Of a DNA stretch of 56,061 nucleotides, positions 23,466 to 32,102 are shown one piece after another; the stretch's first letter is position 1; every line of letters begins with the position of its first letter. The stretch is from Nocardia testacea NBRC 100365. Lineage in GTDB: Bacteria > Actinomycetota > Actinomycetes > Mycobacteriales > Mycobacteriaceae. Below the pieces are notes generated by a model. That model did not search any database. It saw nothing but the letters and a program-made list of their open reading frames with translations, and had not been told where the DNA came from. A program made the translations under genes and the position numbers. The DNA lies in NCBI RefSeq assembly GCF_000308775.1, contig NZ_BAGJ01000146.1, positions 1 through 56,061 on the forward strand. Direction: 5' to 3'.

Positions 23466-24884
23466 TCAAGCCAGCAGCTTCTTCTGGACCTTGCCCATGG
23501 CGTTACGCGGCAGCGCGTCCACGAACCGGATCTCGCGGGGCCGCTTGTGCACCGAGAGTTCCCCGGCCACGTGGTCGATGAGTTCCTGTTCCGCCGGCGC
23601 CGCATCGCGTGGGACCACGAAGGCGACGATACGCTGCCCCAGGTCCGCGTCGGTCAGGCCCACAACGGCTACTTCGGCGACCGCCGGATGGCCGAGCAGC
23701 GAGGTCTCCACCTCGCCCGCCCCGATCCGGTAGCCGCCGGATTTGATGAGGTCCACCGATTCGCGGCCCACGATCCGGTGGAAGCCGTCCGCGTCGATGG
23801 CGGCGACATCGCCGGTGCGGAACCACCCGTCCTCGGTCCAGCAGTCGGCGGTGGCCTCGGGGCGGCCGTAATAGCCGTCGAAGAGCATCGGCCCGCGTAC
23901 CTGGAGACCGCCGATACCGGAGCCGTCGTGCGGTACCGGCTGTCCCGCCTCGTCCCGGAGCCGGGTCTCGACCCCGCGCACCGGTACGCCGACCCAGCCG
24001 GGCCTGCGCTCGCCGTCCGCCCGGGCCGACAGGGTGATCATGGTTTCGCTCATCCCGTAGCGTTCCACGGGCCGGTGCCCGGTGAGTTCGGCGAGCCGCT
24101 CGAACACCGGCACCGGCAGCGGGGCGCTTCCGGAGATCAACAGCCTGGCCGCGGCCAGTTCCTTGGCCGCGGCCGGCTCCTCGGCGATCCGGGACCAGAC
24201 CGTCGGCACGCCGAAATACATCGTGCCGGGGGCCGCCGCGTAGTTCGCGGGGGTCGGTTTCCCGGTGTGCACGAGCGGACTGCCGACCCGCAACGGTCCC
24301 AGCAGACCCAGGATCAACCCGTGGACGTGGAACAGCGGCAGACCGTGGACCAGGACATCGGCCGCGGTCCAGGCCCAGGCGTCGGCGAGCGCGTCGAGGC
24401 CGGCCGCGATGGCCCGGCGGCTCAGCACCACGCCTTTGGGGGCGCCGGTGGTACCGGAGGTGTAGAGCACGAACGCCGGCGCGGCCGGGTCGGGCTCGGG
24501 ATAGGTGTGCCAGGAACGGGCATGTCTCCGCACCGGGACCACCGGCAGGCCGGTCCCCTCCGGCGCTTCGCCGAGCCAGGCCTGGGCGCCGGAATCGGTG
24601 AGCATATGGCCGAGTTCGGCCGGTCCGGAATCGGGCGGCACCGGCACCACGGTGACCCCGGCGATCAGACAGCCGACCACGGCGAGCACCGTCGTCGCCG
24701 TCGGCCGGGCCAGCACGGCGACCCGGTCGGCCCGGGCGACGCGTTCGGCCACCGAGGTGGCCGCCCCGAGCAGATCACTGCGGGACAGTGTCGCACCGTC
24801 GATGGTCACGGCGTCCGGGATATCGGCGCCCGCGGCGACGGCGAGGGGGTCGAGAGAGCTGAGCAGGCGGTGGCCGTAGGACAT
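23466..24884 (-). CDS. fadD36: Acyl-CoA synthetase FadD36
   Basis: A 472-aa ANL-superfamily adenylate-forming enzyme that activates a carboxylic acid with ATP and CoA. The P-loop is FVLYTSGTTGAPKGVVLSRR (near 140-160). Other core motifs are VERYGMSETMI, GWFRTGDVAAIDADGFHRIVGR and the C-terminal catalytic Lys in LPRNAMGKVQKKLL. The short length and N-terminus resemble mycobacterial FadD36 and malonyl-CoA synthetases more than long-chain FadDs. ATG 24884 has a leaderless-type -10 at 24896-24891. Confidence 0.9.
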   Translation of the reverse strand: MSYGHRLLSSLDPLAVAAGADIPDAVTIDGATLSRSDLLGAATSVAERVARADRVAVLARPTATTVLAVVGCLIAGVTVVPVPPDSGPAELGHMLTDSGAQAWLGEAPEGTGLPVVPVRRHARSWHTYPEPDPAAPAFVLYTSGTTGAPKGVVLSRRAIAAGLDALADAWAWTAADVLVHGLPLFHVHGLILGLLGPLRVGSPLVHTGKPTPANYAAAPGTMYFGVPTVWSRIAEEPAAAKELAAARLLISGSAPLPVPVFERLAELTGHRPVERYGMSETMITLSARADGERRPGWVGVPVRGVETRLRDEAGQPVPHDGSGIGGLQVRGPMLFDGYYGRPEATADCWTEDGWFRTGDVAAIDADGFHRIVGRESVDLIKSGGYRIGAGEVETSLLGHPAVAEVAVVGLTDADLGQRIVAFVVPRDAAPAEQELIDHVAGELSVHKRPREIRFVDALPRNAMGKVQKKLLA

Positions 24885-24896
24885 GCGCCCAAACTA
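24885..24896 (-). promoter_or_regulatory. -10-like element for fadD36
   Basis: On the minus strand TAGTTT (24896-24891) is followed by 6 nt and ATG at 24884. Confidence 0.4.
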
Positions 24897-25022
24897 CTGC
24901 CCCGGCCCCGGCGGGCGGTCGGGCACCTGCCCGGATAATTCCGGGGAATTCGCCGGTCGGAGCTTCGCATATTCGTCCGGCGTGAATTCCACATCCCGCA
25001 GTGAAACTTTATCGATTCGCAT
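24894..25022 (-). CDS. Possible 42-aa ORF upstream of fadD36 (doubtful)
   Basis: This reads MRIDKVSLRDVEFTPDEYAK and continues into a Pro-rich tail. The first 25 residues look protein-like and the DNA has lower GC than its neighbours. It could be a small gene, a remnant of a larger one or chance. Its stop codon overlaps the fadD36 -10. No clear ribosome-binding site was seen. Confidence 0.2.
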   Translation of the reverse strand: MRIDKVSLRDVEFTPDEYAKLRPANSPELSGQVPDRPPGPGQ

Positions 25023-25147
25023 TGCGCATACCATGTCCGGTCCCGCGCGGGGCCGGGATCGATTTATTTCCGGCGTCGCTTGACACATATGGGCGGCAGC
25101 GAGAAGGTGAATCGTCAGCTTTCTCGAGCCCTCGAACGGTGACTTCC

Positions 25148-26026
25148 ATGACCAGCACACCCGGCGCGGGGCCGCCCGTATCCGGCTCCGCCGATGGACC
25201 GGCCGCTGCGGTGAACGACGAGGAATTCGATTTCCGGCCCTATATCGACGGCGCCGCGATACTCGGCGCGGCCGCCAATGTGATCATGCAGCTCGCCGTC
25301 CCCGGGGTCGGTTACGGAGTTCTGGAAAGCCCGGTCGACAGTGGAAAACTGACCCTGCACCCGGTGAAACGCACCCGCACCACCCTCACCTATCTGGCGG
25401 TCGCACTGCTCGGGAGCCCCGCCGAGCGGGCCGCGTACCGGGAAGCCGTCGACACATCGCACCGGCAGGTGCGCTCGAACGCGCAGAGCCCGGTGCGCTA
25501 CAACGCGTTCGACCGCGATCTGCAATTGTGGGTGGCCGCCTGCCTGTACTGGGGAGCGCGCGATCTCCGGGAACGGATGCACGGCCGGCCGGACGCCGAA
25601 CTCGAGGAGACCATCTACCGCCATTCGGCACGATTGGGCACCACGCTGCAGGTGCCGCCGGAGTCGTGGCCGGCGGACCTGGCCGCCTTCGACCGCTACT
25701 GGGCCGAGAACTCGGCCGAGACCAGGATCGATCCGCCGGTCCGGGACATGCTGAACGAAATCGTCGATCTGAAGATGTTCCCCCGCCCGGTACAACTGCT
25801 GGGCGGCCGTTTCAACCGGTGGGTCACCGCGGGCCTGCTACCCCCGCGGCTGCGTGCGGAGATGGGCATGGACTGGACCGCGGACGACGAGCGCCGGTTC
25901 GGGCGCCTGCTGCGCCGGCTGGGCCGCGTATCGGCGATCCTGCCGGCGCCGCTGCGCGCCTTCCCGGTCAACGCCTATCTGTTCGATTTCCGGATACGGC
26001 GCAGGTTCGGACTGAAGCTCGTCTGA
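25148..26026 (+). CDS. MpaB/DUF2236-family oxygenase-like protein, copy 1
   Basis: A 292-aa protein of the DUF2236 family, related to fungal MpaB and to the haem-b latex-clearing protein Lcp. After a 25-residue polar N-terminus come GAAANVIMQLAVPGVGYGV, KRTRTTLTYLAVALLG and VDTSHRQVR (the candidate haem-ligand His region), then RYNAFDRDLQLWVAACLYWG and RLGTTLQVPPESWP. It shares these blocks with the gene at 26838-27704 (about half identical by eye). ATG 25148 starts MTSTPGAGP; the frame is open to 25001. Substrate unknown. Confidence 0.85.
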   Translation: MTSTPGAGPPVSGSADGPAAAVNDEEFDFRPYIDGAAILGAAANVIMQLAVPGVGYGVLESPVDSGKLTLHPVKRTRTTLTYLAVALLGSPAERAAYREAVDTSHRQVRSNAQSPVRYNAFDRDLQLWVAACLYWGARDLRERMHGRPDAELEETIYRHSARLGTTLQVPPESWPADLAAFDRYWAENSAETRIDPPVRDMLNEIVDLKMFPRPVQLLGGRFNRWVTAGLLPPRLRAEMGMDWTADDERRFGRLLRRLGRVSAILPAPLRAFPVNAYLFDFRIRRRFGLKLV

Positions 26027-26064
26027 TTCGATTTCGCGGATATGAAAAGCAGTTCGTTCGAATA

Positions 26065-26709
26065 TCAGGATTCGCTGACCTGGCCCGGTACCCGGAACGA
26101 GACCGCCACATGATCGCGCGCATATCTGCGCACCGCGATATCGTCGTCCAGCGGGATAACGGTCTGCGGGGTCAACGCCAGCGACAGCGCGGTGCGCGCG
26201 ATCATTTCGGCCAGCGGCAGCGGATCGTAGACCGGAAGTTTGCCTTCGCCCTGGAGGCGGGTGATGAATTCGGCGACGTAATCGCGGCCCAATTCGATCA
26301 CCGGGGCGCCCCGGGTGGTCAGGTAGGGCAGCACGATTTCCGGTTCGGTGTTGAGCAGCCGGTCCAGCAGTTCGTTACCGCGCAGCCCGGCCAGGAACGC
26401 GACGAACAGCTCCACGATCTGGTCCTCGGCGCCGGCGTCGCGCTCGATCTGCTGCGCGACCGCGGCATCCACACCCTCGATGAAATCGCGCGTCTGCGCC
26501 AAACCGACCGCTTGGATCAGATCCGATTTACTGGAGAAGCGCCGGTACAGTGTGGCCAGCGAGAGCCCGCCGCGCCGGGCGACCTCGACCATGCTCGTGC
26601 GCTTGATCCCGAAGTCGAGGAAGGCCTGCAACGCCGCGGACAGCACGGATTGATCTTGATCTCGGCGCGGCGTTCGCACCAGAGGCAACAATTGAGCCAG
26701 GGCACCCAT
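26065..26709 (-). CDS. TetR-family regulator between the two MpaB genes
   Basis: A 214-aa repressor. The DNA-binding domain (about 15-60) reads QSVLSAALQAFLDFGIKRTS then ARRGGLSLATLYRRFSSK. The rest is a ligand-binding helical domain of unknown specificity. ATG 26709 was chosen for a GGAAGG about 8 nt upstream; an ATG at 26754 adds 15 residues but has no ribosome-binding site. It is divergent from MpaB copy 2 across a 29-bp palindrome, so it probably controls that gene and itself. Confidence 0.88.
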   Translation of the reverse strand: MGALAQLLPLVRTPRRDQDQSVLSAALQAFLDFGIKRTSMVEVARRGGLSLATLYRRFSSKSDLIQAVGLAQTRDFIEGVDAAVAQQIERDAGAEDQIVELFVAFLAGLRGNELLDRLLNTEPEIVLPYLTTRGAPVIELGRDYVAEFITRLQGEGKLPVYDPLPLAEMIARTALSLALTPQTVIPLDDDIAVRRYARDHVAVSFRVPGQVSES

Positions 26710-26792
26710 CTCGGCACCTTCCCGCGCTCGGCGATGCAATGACACAGTAAGCATCGCACAATTGCGGCCGCGGTTGACGCAACATCGAGAGA

Positions 26793-26821
26793 ATGAGATG
26801 GTTATCATATAATCTTCTCAT
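26793..26821. promoter_or_regulatory. 29-bp palindrome, probable TetR operator
   Basis: ATGAGA (26793-26798) and TCTCAT (26816-26821) form the outer arms, with an inner TTAT...ATAA pair. The element is AT-rich against the surrounding sequence and lies 16 bp before the MpaB ATG, between divergent genes. Confidence 0.7.
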
Positions 26822-26837
26822 ACGAAAGAGGTCACCG

Positions 26838-27704
26838 ATGACCGCTCCCCGGCCCGCTCCCATGAACGATCCCGAACCCCAGCGGCTGTACGCGCCCGAC
26901 TTCGATATGAACGATCACATCGTCGGAGTCACCGCATTCCTGGGCGGCACCGCGAACGTCATCATGCAGCTGGGTCTGCGGCCGGTCGCCTACGGCGTGA
27001 TGGAGAGCGACGTCAAGAGCGGCAATGTCATGGAGCACCCCTTCAAACGGCTCCGCACCACCCTCACCTATCTCGCCGTCGCCATGCTGGGCACCGACGA
27101 AGAACGCAATGCCTACCGGCTCGCGGTCAACACCTCCCACCGCCACATCCGCACCAAACCCACCAGCCCGGTCAAGTACAACGCCTTCGACCCGAAACTC
27201 CAGCTGTGGGTCGCCGCCTGCCTGTACTTCGGATTCGTCGACCTCCTGGAAAAGGTCCAGGGCCCGATGGACGAGCCGACCGCCGACACCTTCTACGCCC
27301 ACAGCATCCGGCTCGGCACCACCCTGCAGGTACGGCCGGAGATGTGGCCGGCCGACCGCGCCGCGTTCTGGCGGTTCTGGGAAGAGAATCTCGACGCCCT
27401 GGAAATCGACGACACCACCCGCGCCTACTTCAACGACCTCATCGATCTGAAGATGGTGGCGCGCCCGATCCAGTGGGTGTCGGCACGATTCCACCGGTTC
27501 GTCGTCACCGGCTGCCTGCCACCGCAGATCCGCGAGAAAATGCACCTCACCTGGACCGCGAGCAACCAGCGCTGGTTCGACCGCACCGTGAAACTCATCG
27601 GCCTGGGCCTGAAGATCCAGCCCCGGATCCTGCGCCAGTTCCCGATGAACTACTACCTGTGGGATATGCGCCGCCGGATCCGTAAGGGCAAACCCCTGGT
27701 CTGA
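26838..27704 (+). CDS. MpaB/DUF2236-family oxygenase-like protein, copy 2
   Basis: This 288-aa paralogue of 25148-26026 has the same block order: GGTANVIMQLGLRPVAYGV, KRLRTTLTYLAVAMLG, VNTSHRHIRTKP (here HRH), KYNAFDPKLQLWVAACLYFG and RLGTTLQVRPEMWP. It ends with a basic tail (MRRRIRKGKPLV). ATG 26838 follows an AGAGG ribosome-binding site at 26827-26831. Its promoter carries the palindrome. The function is inferred to be oxidation of a hydrophobic substrate; the actual substrate is not known. Confidence 0.86.
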   Translation: MTAPRPAPMNDPEPQRLYAPDFDMNDHIVGVTAFLGGTANVIMQLGLRPVAYGVMESDVKSGNVMEHPFKRLRTTLTYLAVAMLGTDEERNAYRLAVNTSHRHIRTKPTSPVKYNAFDPKLQLWVAACLYFGFVDLLEKVQGPMDEPTADTFYAHSIRLGTTLQVRPEMWPADRAAFWRFWEENLDALEIDDTTRAYFNDLIDLKMVARPIQWVSARFHRFVVTGCLPPQIREKMHLTWTASNQRWFDRTVKLIGLGLKIQPRILRQFPMNYYLWDMRRRIRKGKPLV

Positions 27705-27711
27705 GCGGGGT

Positions 27712-28662
27712 TTATCGCCCGGCCAGAGCGCGGAGGAAGAAGGTCAGGTTCGCCGGCCGTTCCGCGAGCCGGCGCATGAGGTATCCGTACCACTGGTGAC
27801 CGTAGGGCACATAGACCCGGACGAAATCCCCGCGGTCGGCGAGATGGAGCTGTTCGTCGGTGCGGATGCCGTACAGCATCTGGTATTCCACCCGGCCGGG
27901 ACGACGACCGGTGATAGTCGCGAGGTCGGCCGCCGCCGCGAGAACCACCGGATCATGGGAGGCGACCAGCGGGCGGCCCGCGCCCCGCATGAGGACTCGC
28001 AGGCAGCGCAGGTAGGCGCGGTCCACATCGACTCGTCGCTGGTAGGCGACAGTTTCCGGTTCCCGGTAGGCGCCCTTGCACAGGCGCACCCGGGCACCGG
28101 CGTCGGCGAGGTCGCGGCAATCGTCCTCGCTGCGGTACAGGTAGGCCTGGATCACCGTGCCCAGCCAGGGAAAATCCGGACGGACCCGGGCGGTGGTGGC
28201 CAGTGTGGCGGCGGTGGTGGTGTGGTCTTCGGCGTCCACGGTCACCCACACCCCGGCCTCGGCCGCCTTGGTGCACACAGTGCGCAGGTTCTCGGTGGCG
28301 ATCGCCGGGCCGTCGGGGCCCAGCGCCTGTCCGAGCGCGGACAATTTGACCGACACCTCCAGCGGCGCGGCGCCGGCGGGTACCTCGGTGGTGGGCAGCG
28401 CCGCCAGATCGTTGATCAATGCCAGGTACTCGGCCACCGCCGCGTCGGCCTGAACGCGGTCGGTGGTGTTCTCGCCCAGGAAGTCGACGCTCACCGCCCG
28501 CCCGCTCATCAGTAGTGCGCGGGCCGCGGCGATCAGATCCGACCGGGCTTCCCCGGGGACGAAGCGCTGGACCATCGACGCGGTGGCCGGGCTGGTGGTG
28601 AGGGTTCGTTTCATCCGGTCCGACCCGGCGGCGGCGAGAATCGCCGGACGCAGCGGGTTCAC
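27712..28662 (-). CDS. pruB: Proline dehydrogenase
   Basis: A 316-aa monofunctional FAD enzyme that oxidises proline to pyrroline-5-carboxylate. The TIM barrel shows SVDFLGENT, EVSVKLSALG, VTVDAEDHTTT, VRLCKGAYREPE, LVASHDP, YQMLYGIR, and FVRVYVPYGHQWYGYLMRRL near the end, the latter carrying conserved substrate-binding residues. The GTG at 28662 gives MNPLRPAILAAAGSD, as in actinobacterial homologues. It lies 61 bp after pruA in the same direction and 7 bp from the convergent MpaB gene. Confidence 0.95.
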   Translation of the reverse strand: MNPLRPAILAAAGSDRMKRTLTTSPATASMVQRFVPGEARSDLIAAARALLMSGRAVSVDFLGENTTDRVQADAAVAEYLALINDLAALPTTEVPAGAAPLEVSVKLSALGQALGPDGPAIATENLRTVCTKAAEAGVWVTVDAEDHTTTAATLATTARVRPDFPWLGTVIQAYLYRSEDDCRDLADAGARVRLCKGAYREPETVAYQRRVDVDRAYLRCLRVLMRGAGRPLVASHDPVVLAAAADLATITGRRPGRVEYQMLYGIRTDEQLHLADRGDFVRVYVPYGHQWYGYLMRRLAERPANLTFFLRALAGR

Positions 28663-28723
28663 CGGAACTCCCCGCCGGGACCGGGCAGGTCCGCGGGCCG
28701 CGCACCGGCGCGGGGCGGGGCGC

Positions 28724-30361
28724 TCATCCCTGCTCCATATGCGGGTACCGGTGGTCGGTGTGCGGGACGAAGGTCTCCTTCAAGGTGCGCGGGGCCACCC
28801 AGCGCAAAAGGTTCAACGGGGACCCGGCCTTGTCGTCGGTGCCCGAGGCACGTGCCCCGCCGAAGGGCTGCTGCCCCACCACCGCCCCCGTCGGCTTGTC
28901 GTTGACATAGAAGTTGCCGGCCGCGAACCGCAACAGCCGGGCGGCCTCCTCCACCGCGTGCCGGTCCTGTGCGAATACCGCGCCGGTCAGAGCATAGGGG
29001 GCGGTGGATTCCACCTCGGCCAGGACCGTGCGGTAGGCCTCGGGCTGGGAGTCGTCGTACACGTACACCGACAGGATCGGGCCGAAGTATTCGGTGGCGA
29101 ACGATTCGTCTCGTGGATCGTCGGCGAGCAGCACCGTCGGCCGGACGAACCAGCCCTCGCTGTCGTCGTAGGTGCCACCCACGGGCACCTCCACCCCGGC
29201 CGACCGCGCGCGCTCGATCGCCCGCACACTTTTGTCGTAGGCGCGCCGGTCGATCACCGCCCCACCGAAATTCGACAGATCCGCGATATCGCCGTAGCTC
29301 AGCCCCTCGGCGATACCGAGGAAATCGTCACCCATCTCCCGCCACAGCGAACGCGGCAGATAGGCCCGGGAGGCCGCCGAGCATTTCTGGCCCTGATACT
29401 CGTAGGCGCCGCGGATCATGGCCGTGCGCAGGGCGGCGGGGTCCGCCGACGGATGCGCGACGATGAAATCCTTGCCCCCGGTCTCTCCGACGATCCGTGG
29501 ATACCCATGGTAGTGACCGATATTGGCGCCCACCTGGCTCCACAGATATTGGAAGGTGGCGCCCGAACCGGTGAAATGGATACCGGCCAGACGAGGGTCG
29601 GCCAAGGCGACCTCGGACAGCTCCCGGCCGTCGCCGGTGACCATATTGATCACACCGGGCGGCAGACCGGCCGCCTCCAGCAGTTTCATCGTGTAATAGG
29701 CGGCCAGCGTCTGAGTGGGCGAGGGTTTCCACACCACCGTATTGCCCATGAGCGCGGGCGCGGTCGGCAGATTGCCCGCGATCGCGGTGAAATTGAACGG
29801 GGTGATCGCGTAGACGAAACCCTCGAGCGGGCGGTAGTCGAGCCGGTTCCACACCCCCGTGCTCGACCGGGGCTGCTGGGCCAGGATGTCCCGGGCGAAG
29901 GAGACATTGAACCGCCAGAAGTCGACCAGTTCGCACGGTGCGTCGATCTCGGCCTGTGCCACCGATTTCGATTGGCCCAGCATGGTCGCCGCGGCGAGAG
30001 TCTCCCGCCACGGTCCGGCCAGCAGGTCCGCGGCCCGCAACAGCACCGCGGCGCGTTCGTCGAACGGCAGCGCACGCCACTGCGGAGCGGCCGCGATGGC
30101 GGCATCGATCGCCGCGGCGGCTTCGGTATGCGTGGTGTCGGTATAGGTCCCGAGTACCTGCCGGTGTCGATGCGGCGCGACGATCTCCCGCCGCACACCG
30201 ATACCCGGACGATGCTTACCACCGATGACCAGGGGAATCTCGGTGGTGCTGCCGGAGATATCGGCGAGCCGGCCGAGCAGACGTTCCCGCTCGGGGCTCC
30301 CGGGCGCGTAGGTGTGCACCGGCTCGTTACCGGGGGTGGGGACAACTGTGACAGCGTCCAT
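28724..30361 (-). CDS. pruA: L-glutamate gamma-semialdehyde dehydrogenase (P5C dehydrogenase)
   Basis: This 545-aa aldehyde dehydrogenase oxidises glutamate semialdehyde to glutamate, completing proline catabolism with PruB. Visible are the NAD-binding and structural motifs AITPFNFTAIAGNLP and TGSGATFQYLWSQVG, the GETGGKDFIVAHPSAD block and the catalytic Cys in YEYQGQKCSAASRAY. NFYVNDKPTGAVVGQQPFGG is near the C-terminus. ATG 30361 has TAGCCT 5 nt upstream. Length is normal. Confidence 0.96.
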   Translation of the reverse strand: MDAVTVVPTPGNEPVHTYAPGSPERERLLGRLADISGSTTEIPLVIGGKHRPGIGVRREIVAPHRHRQVLGTYTDTTHTEAAAAIDAAIAAAPQWRALPFDERAAVLLRAADLLAGPWRETLAAATMLGQSKSVAQAEIDAPCELVDFWRFNVSFARDILAQQPRSSTGVWNRLDYRPLEGFVYAITPFNFTAIAGNLPTAPALMGNTVVWKPSPTQTLAAYYTMKLLEAAGLPPGVINMVTGDGRELSEVALADPRLAGIHFTGSGATFQYLWSQVGANIGHYHGYPRIVGETGGKDFIVAHPSADPAALRTAMIRGAYEYQGQKCSAASRAYLPRSLWREMGDDFLGIAEGLSYGDIADLSNFGGAVIDRRAYDKSVRAIERARSAGVEVPVGGTYDDSEGWFVRPTVLLADDPRDESFATEYFGPILSVYVYDDSQPEAYRTVLAEVESTAPYALTGAVFAQDRHAVEEAARLLRFAAGNFYVNDKPTGAVVGQQPFGGARASGTDDKAGSPLNLLRWVAPRTLKETFVPHTDHRYPHMEQG

Positions 30362-30457
30362 ACCCCAGGCTAGCGCCGCCCGCCCGGCCGTGCCCGCACT
30401 CGACGCGCGAATCTGTGCGGAGTCGTTACCGCACTGCCGCCCGGCGGCGGTGCCGGG

Positions 30458-31576
30458 TCAGCCGCGCAGCCGCTGCGCCGCCGTCTCGATCCGCTCGTCG
30501 GTCGCGGTCAATGCGATACGCACGTGCTCGGCGCCCGCGGGACCGTAGAACTCGCCCGGAGCCGCCAGGATGCCGCGCTCGGCCAGCCAATCGAGGGTGG
30601 TCCGGCACGGTTCTCCGCGAGTCGACCACAGATACAGCCCGGCCTCGGAGTGGTCGATCCGGAAACCGGCATCCAGCAACGCCGATCGCAGGATCTCCCG
30701 GCGGGCCCGATAACGCTGCCGCTGTACCGATTCGTGCGTATCGTCGCCCAGCGCCGCCGCCATCGCCGCCTGGATCGGGAAGGGCACCATCATGCCGGAA
30801 TGTTTGCGCACCTCCAGCAACTCGGCCACCAACTCCGGATCACCGGTCACGAATCCGGCCCGGTAACTCGCCAGATTCGACGTCTTCGACAGCGAATGCA
30901 CCGCCAGCAGCCCGGTGTGGTCACCGTCGCAGACCCGCGGGTCGAGAATCGAAACGGCCGGTTCTTCCCAGGCCAGTCCCAGGTAGCACTCGTCGGACGC
31001 GACGATCACACCGCGTTCCCGCGCGAAGGCCACCACCTTCCGCAGATGCTCCACACCCAGTACCTTGCCGGTCGGGTTGGACGGTGAGTTGAGGTAGATG
31101 AGCGCCGGCGTCTCCGGACCCAGCCGGGTGAGTCCGTCGGCGCGCAGGATCCGGGTCCCGGCGAGCAGTCCGCCCACCTCGTAGGTCGGATACGCGACCT
31201 CGGGGATCACCACCAGGTCCGCGGGCCCCAGCCCGAGCAGCCGCGGCAGCCCCGCGATCAGCTCCTTGGTGCCGATCACCGGCAACACCGCCGCCTCGGG
31301 CACCCCGGTGATACCGAAACGCCTGGTCAGCGCGGCCACCGCAGCGGCACGCAACTCCGGCGTGCCGTGCGTGGTCGGGTAGCCGGGCACCTCGGCGACC
31401 GAACTCAACGCCGCGCGGATCAGCGGATCGACCGGGTCGACGGGCGTACCCACCGACAGATCGACGAGTCCGCCCGGATGTGCGGCCGCCCGCGCCTTCA
31501 CCTCCGCGATGGTGTCCCACGGGAAGTCGGGCAGCGCCGCACTCACCCGGCGGCGTTCGGAAACCTCGGTGCTCAT
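30458..31576 (-). CDS. dapC: N-succinyldiaminopimelate aminotransferase (Rv1178 type)
   Basis: A 372-aa fold-type I PLP aminotransferase. The PLP lysine lies in HSLSKTSNLASYRAGFVTGD, and the Asn/Asp/Tyr cofactor contacts are in YLNSPSNPTGKV and IVASDECYLGLAWEEP. It matches the short actinobacterial DapC, which converts N-succinyl-2-amino-6-ketopimelate, and forms the succinylase pathway with DapD and DapE. It lies 12 bp after fdxC on the same strand, a conserved pairing. Confidence 0.93.
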   Translation of the reverse strand: MSTEVSERRRVSAALPDFPWDTIAEVKARAAAHPGGLVDLSVGTPVDPVDPLIRAALSSVAEVPGYPTTHGTPELRAAAVAALTRRFGITGVPEAAVLPVIGTKELIAGLPRLLGLGPADLVVIPEVAYPTYEVGGLLAGTRILRADGLTRLGPETPALIYLNSPSNPTGKVLGVEHLRKVVAFARERGVIVASDECYLGLAWEEPAVSILDPRVCDGDHTGLLAVHSLSKTSNLASYRAGFVTGDPELVAELLEVRKHSGMMVPFPIQAAMAAALGDDTHESVQRQRYRARREILRSALLDAGFRIDHSEAGLYLWSTRGEPCRTTLDWLAERGILAAPGEFYGPAGAEHVRIALTATDERIETAAQRLRG

Positions 31577-31588
31577 CGTGTGAATGCT

Positions 31589-31912
31589 CTACTCGTCCGC
31601 CATCGGCGGCAGCTCTTTGATGAACGCCGGATCGGAATCGACCTTGCCCAGCTTGGTGGCACCGCCCGGCGAGCCCAGCTCGTCGAAGAAGTCGACATTG
31701 GCGTTGACGTACCCGCTCCACTGATCGGGCGTGTCGTCCTCGTAGAAGATCGCCTCCACCGGGCAGACCGGCTCACACGCACCACAGTCAACGCATTCGT
31801 CGGGATGGATGTAGAGCATGCGACCGCCCTCGTAGATGCAGTCCACAGGGCATTCCTCGATGCATGCCTTGTCCTTCACGTCAACGCACGGTTCGGCGAT
31901 GATGTACGTCAC
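31589..31912 (-). CDS. fdxC: Seven-iron ferredoxin FdxC
   Basis: A 107-aa electron carrier with two cluster motifs: CIEECPVDCIYEGGR (3Fe-4S type) and CVDCGACEPVCPVEAI (4Fe-4S type). Length equals the M. tuberculosis protein. The GTG at 31912 starts MTYIIAEPC and has AGGAG five nucleotides upstream. It precedes dapC in the same operon. Which oxidoreductase it serves is unknown; cytochrome P450s are common partners in related bacteria. Confidence 0.95.
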   Translation of the reverse strand: MTYIIAEPCVDVKDKACIEECPVDCIYEGGRMLYIHPDECVDCGACEPVCPVEAIFYEDDTPDQWSGYVNANVDFFDELGSPGGATKLGKVDSDPAFIKELPPMADE

Positions 31913-31984
31913 TCCCGCTCCTAAGTCTTCCTTCTCCGGGTAACTGCGCCCGCACACAAGTATCCCTGGCGCCCCACAGGCTAC

Positions 31985-32100
31985 GCCGGGTGAGCCTGCC
32001 CTAATACTCGATGCCACCTCCGGCGTCGCCCGGCCGTAGCTTCGTGTTCCGGTAACCCACTGTTGCTCGGTCGCTGCGCGCCTTCAGCCGAAGGCCACGC
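31985..32100. repeat. Repeat-like fragment between fbiC and fdxC
   Basis: The 190-bp gap contains TCGGTCGCTGCGC at about 32069-32081, shared with family A fragments at 34.8 and 35.0 kb, next to a short imperfect stem (CAGCCG/CGGCTA). No gene is seen. Confidence 0.35.
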
Positions 32101-32102
32101 GG

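Noticed and set aside
28463..30373. 636-aa plus-strand frame over pruA
   Set aside because: Antisense to a clear P5C dehydrogenase; composition is Arg/Gly/His-rich and no motif is present.
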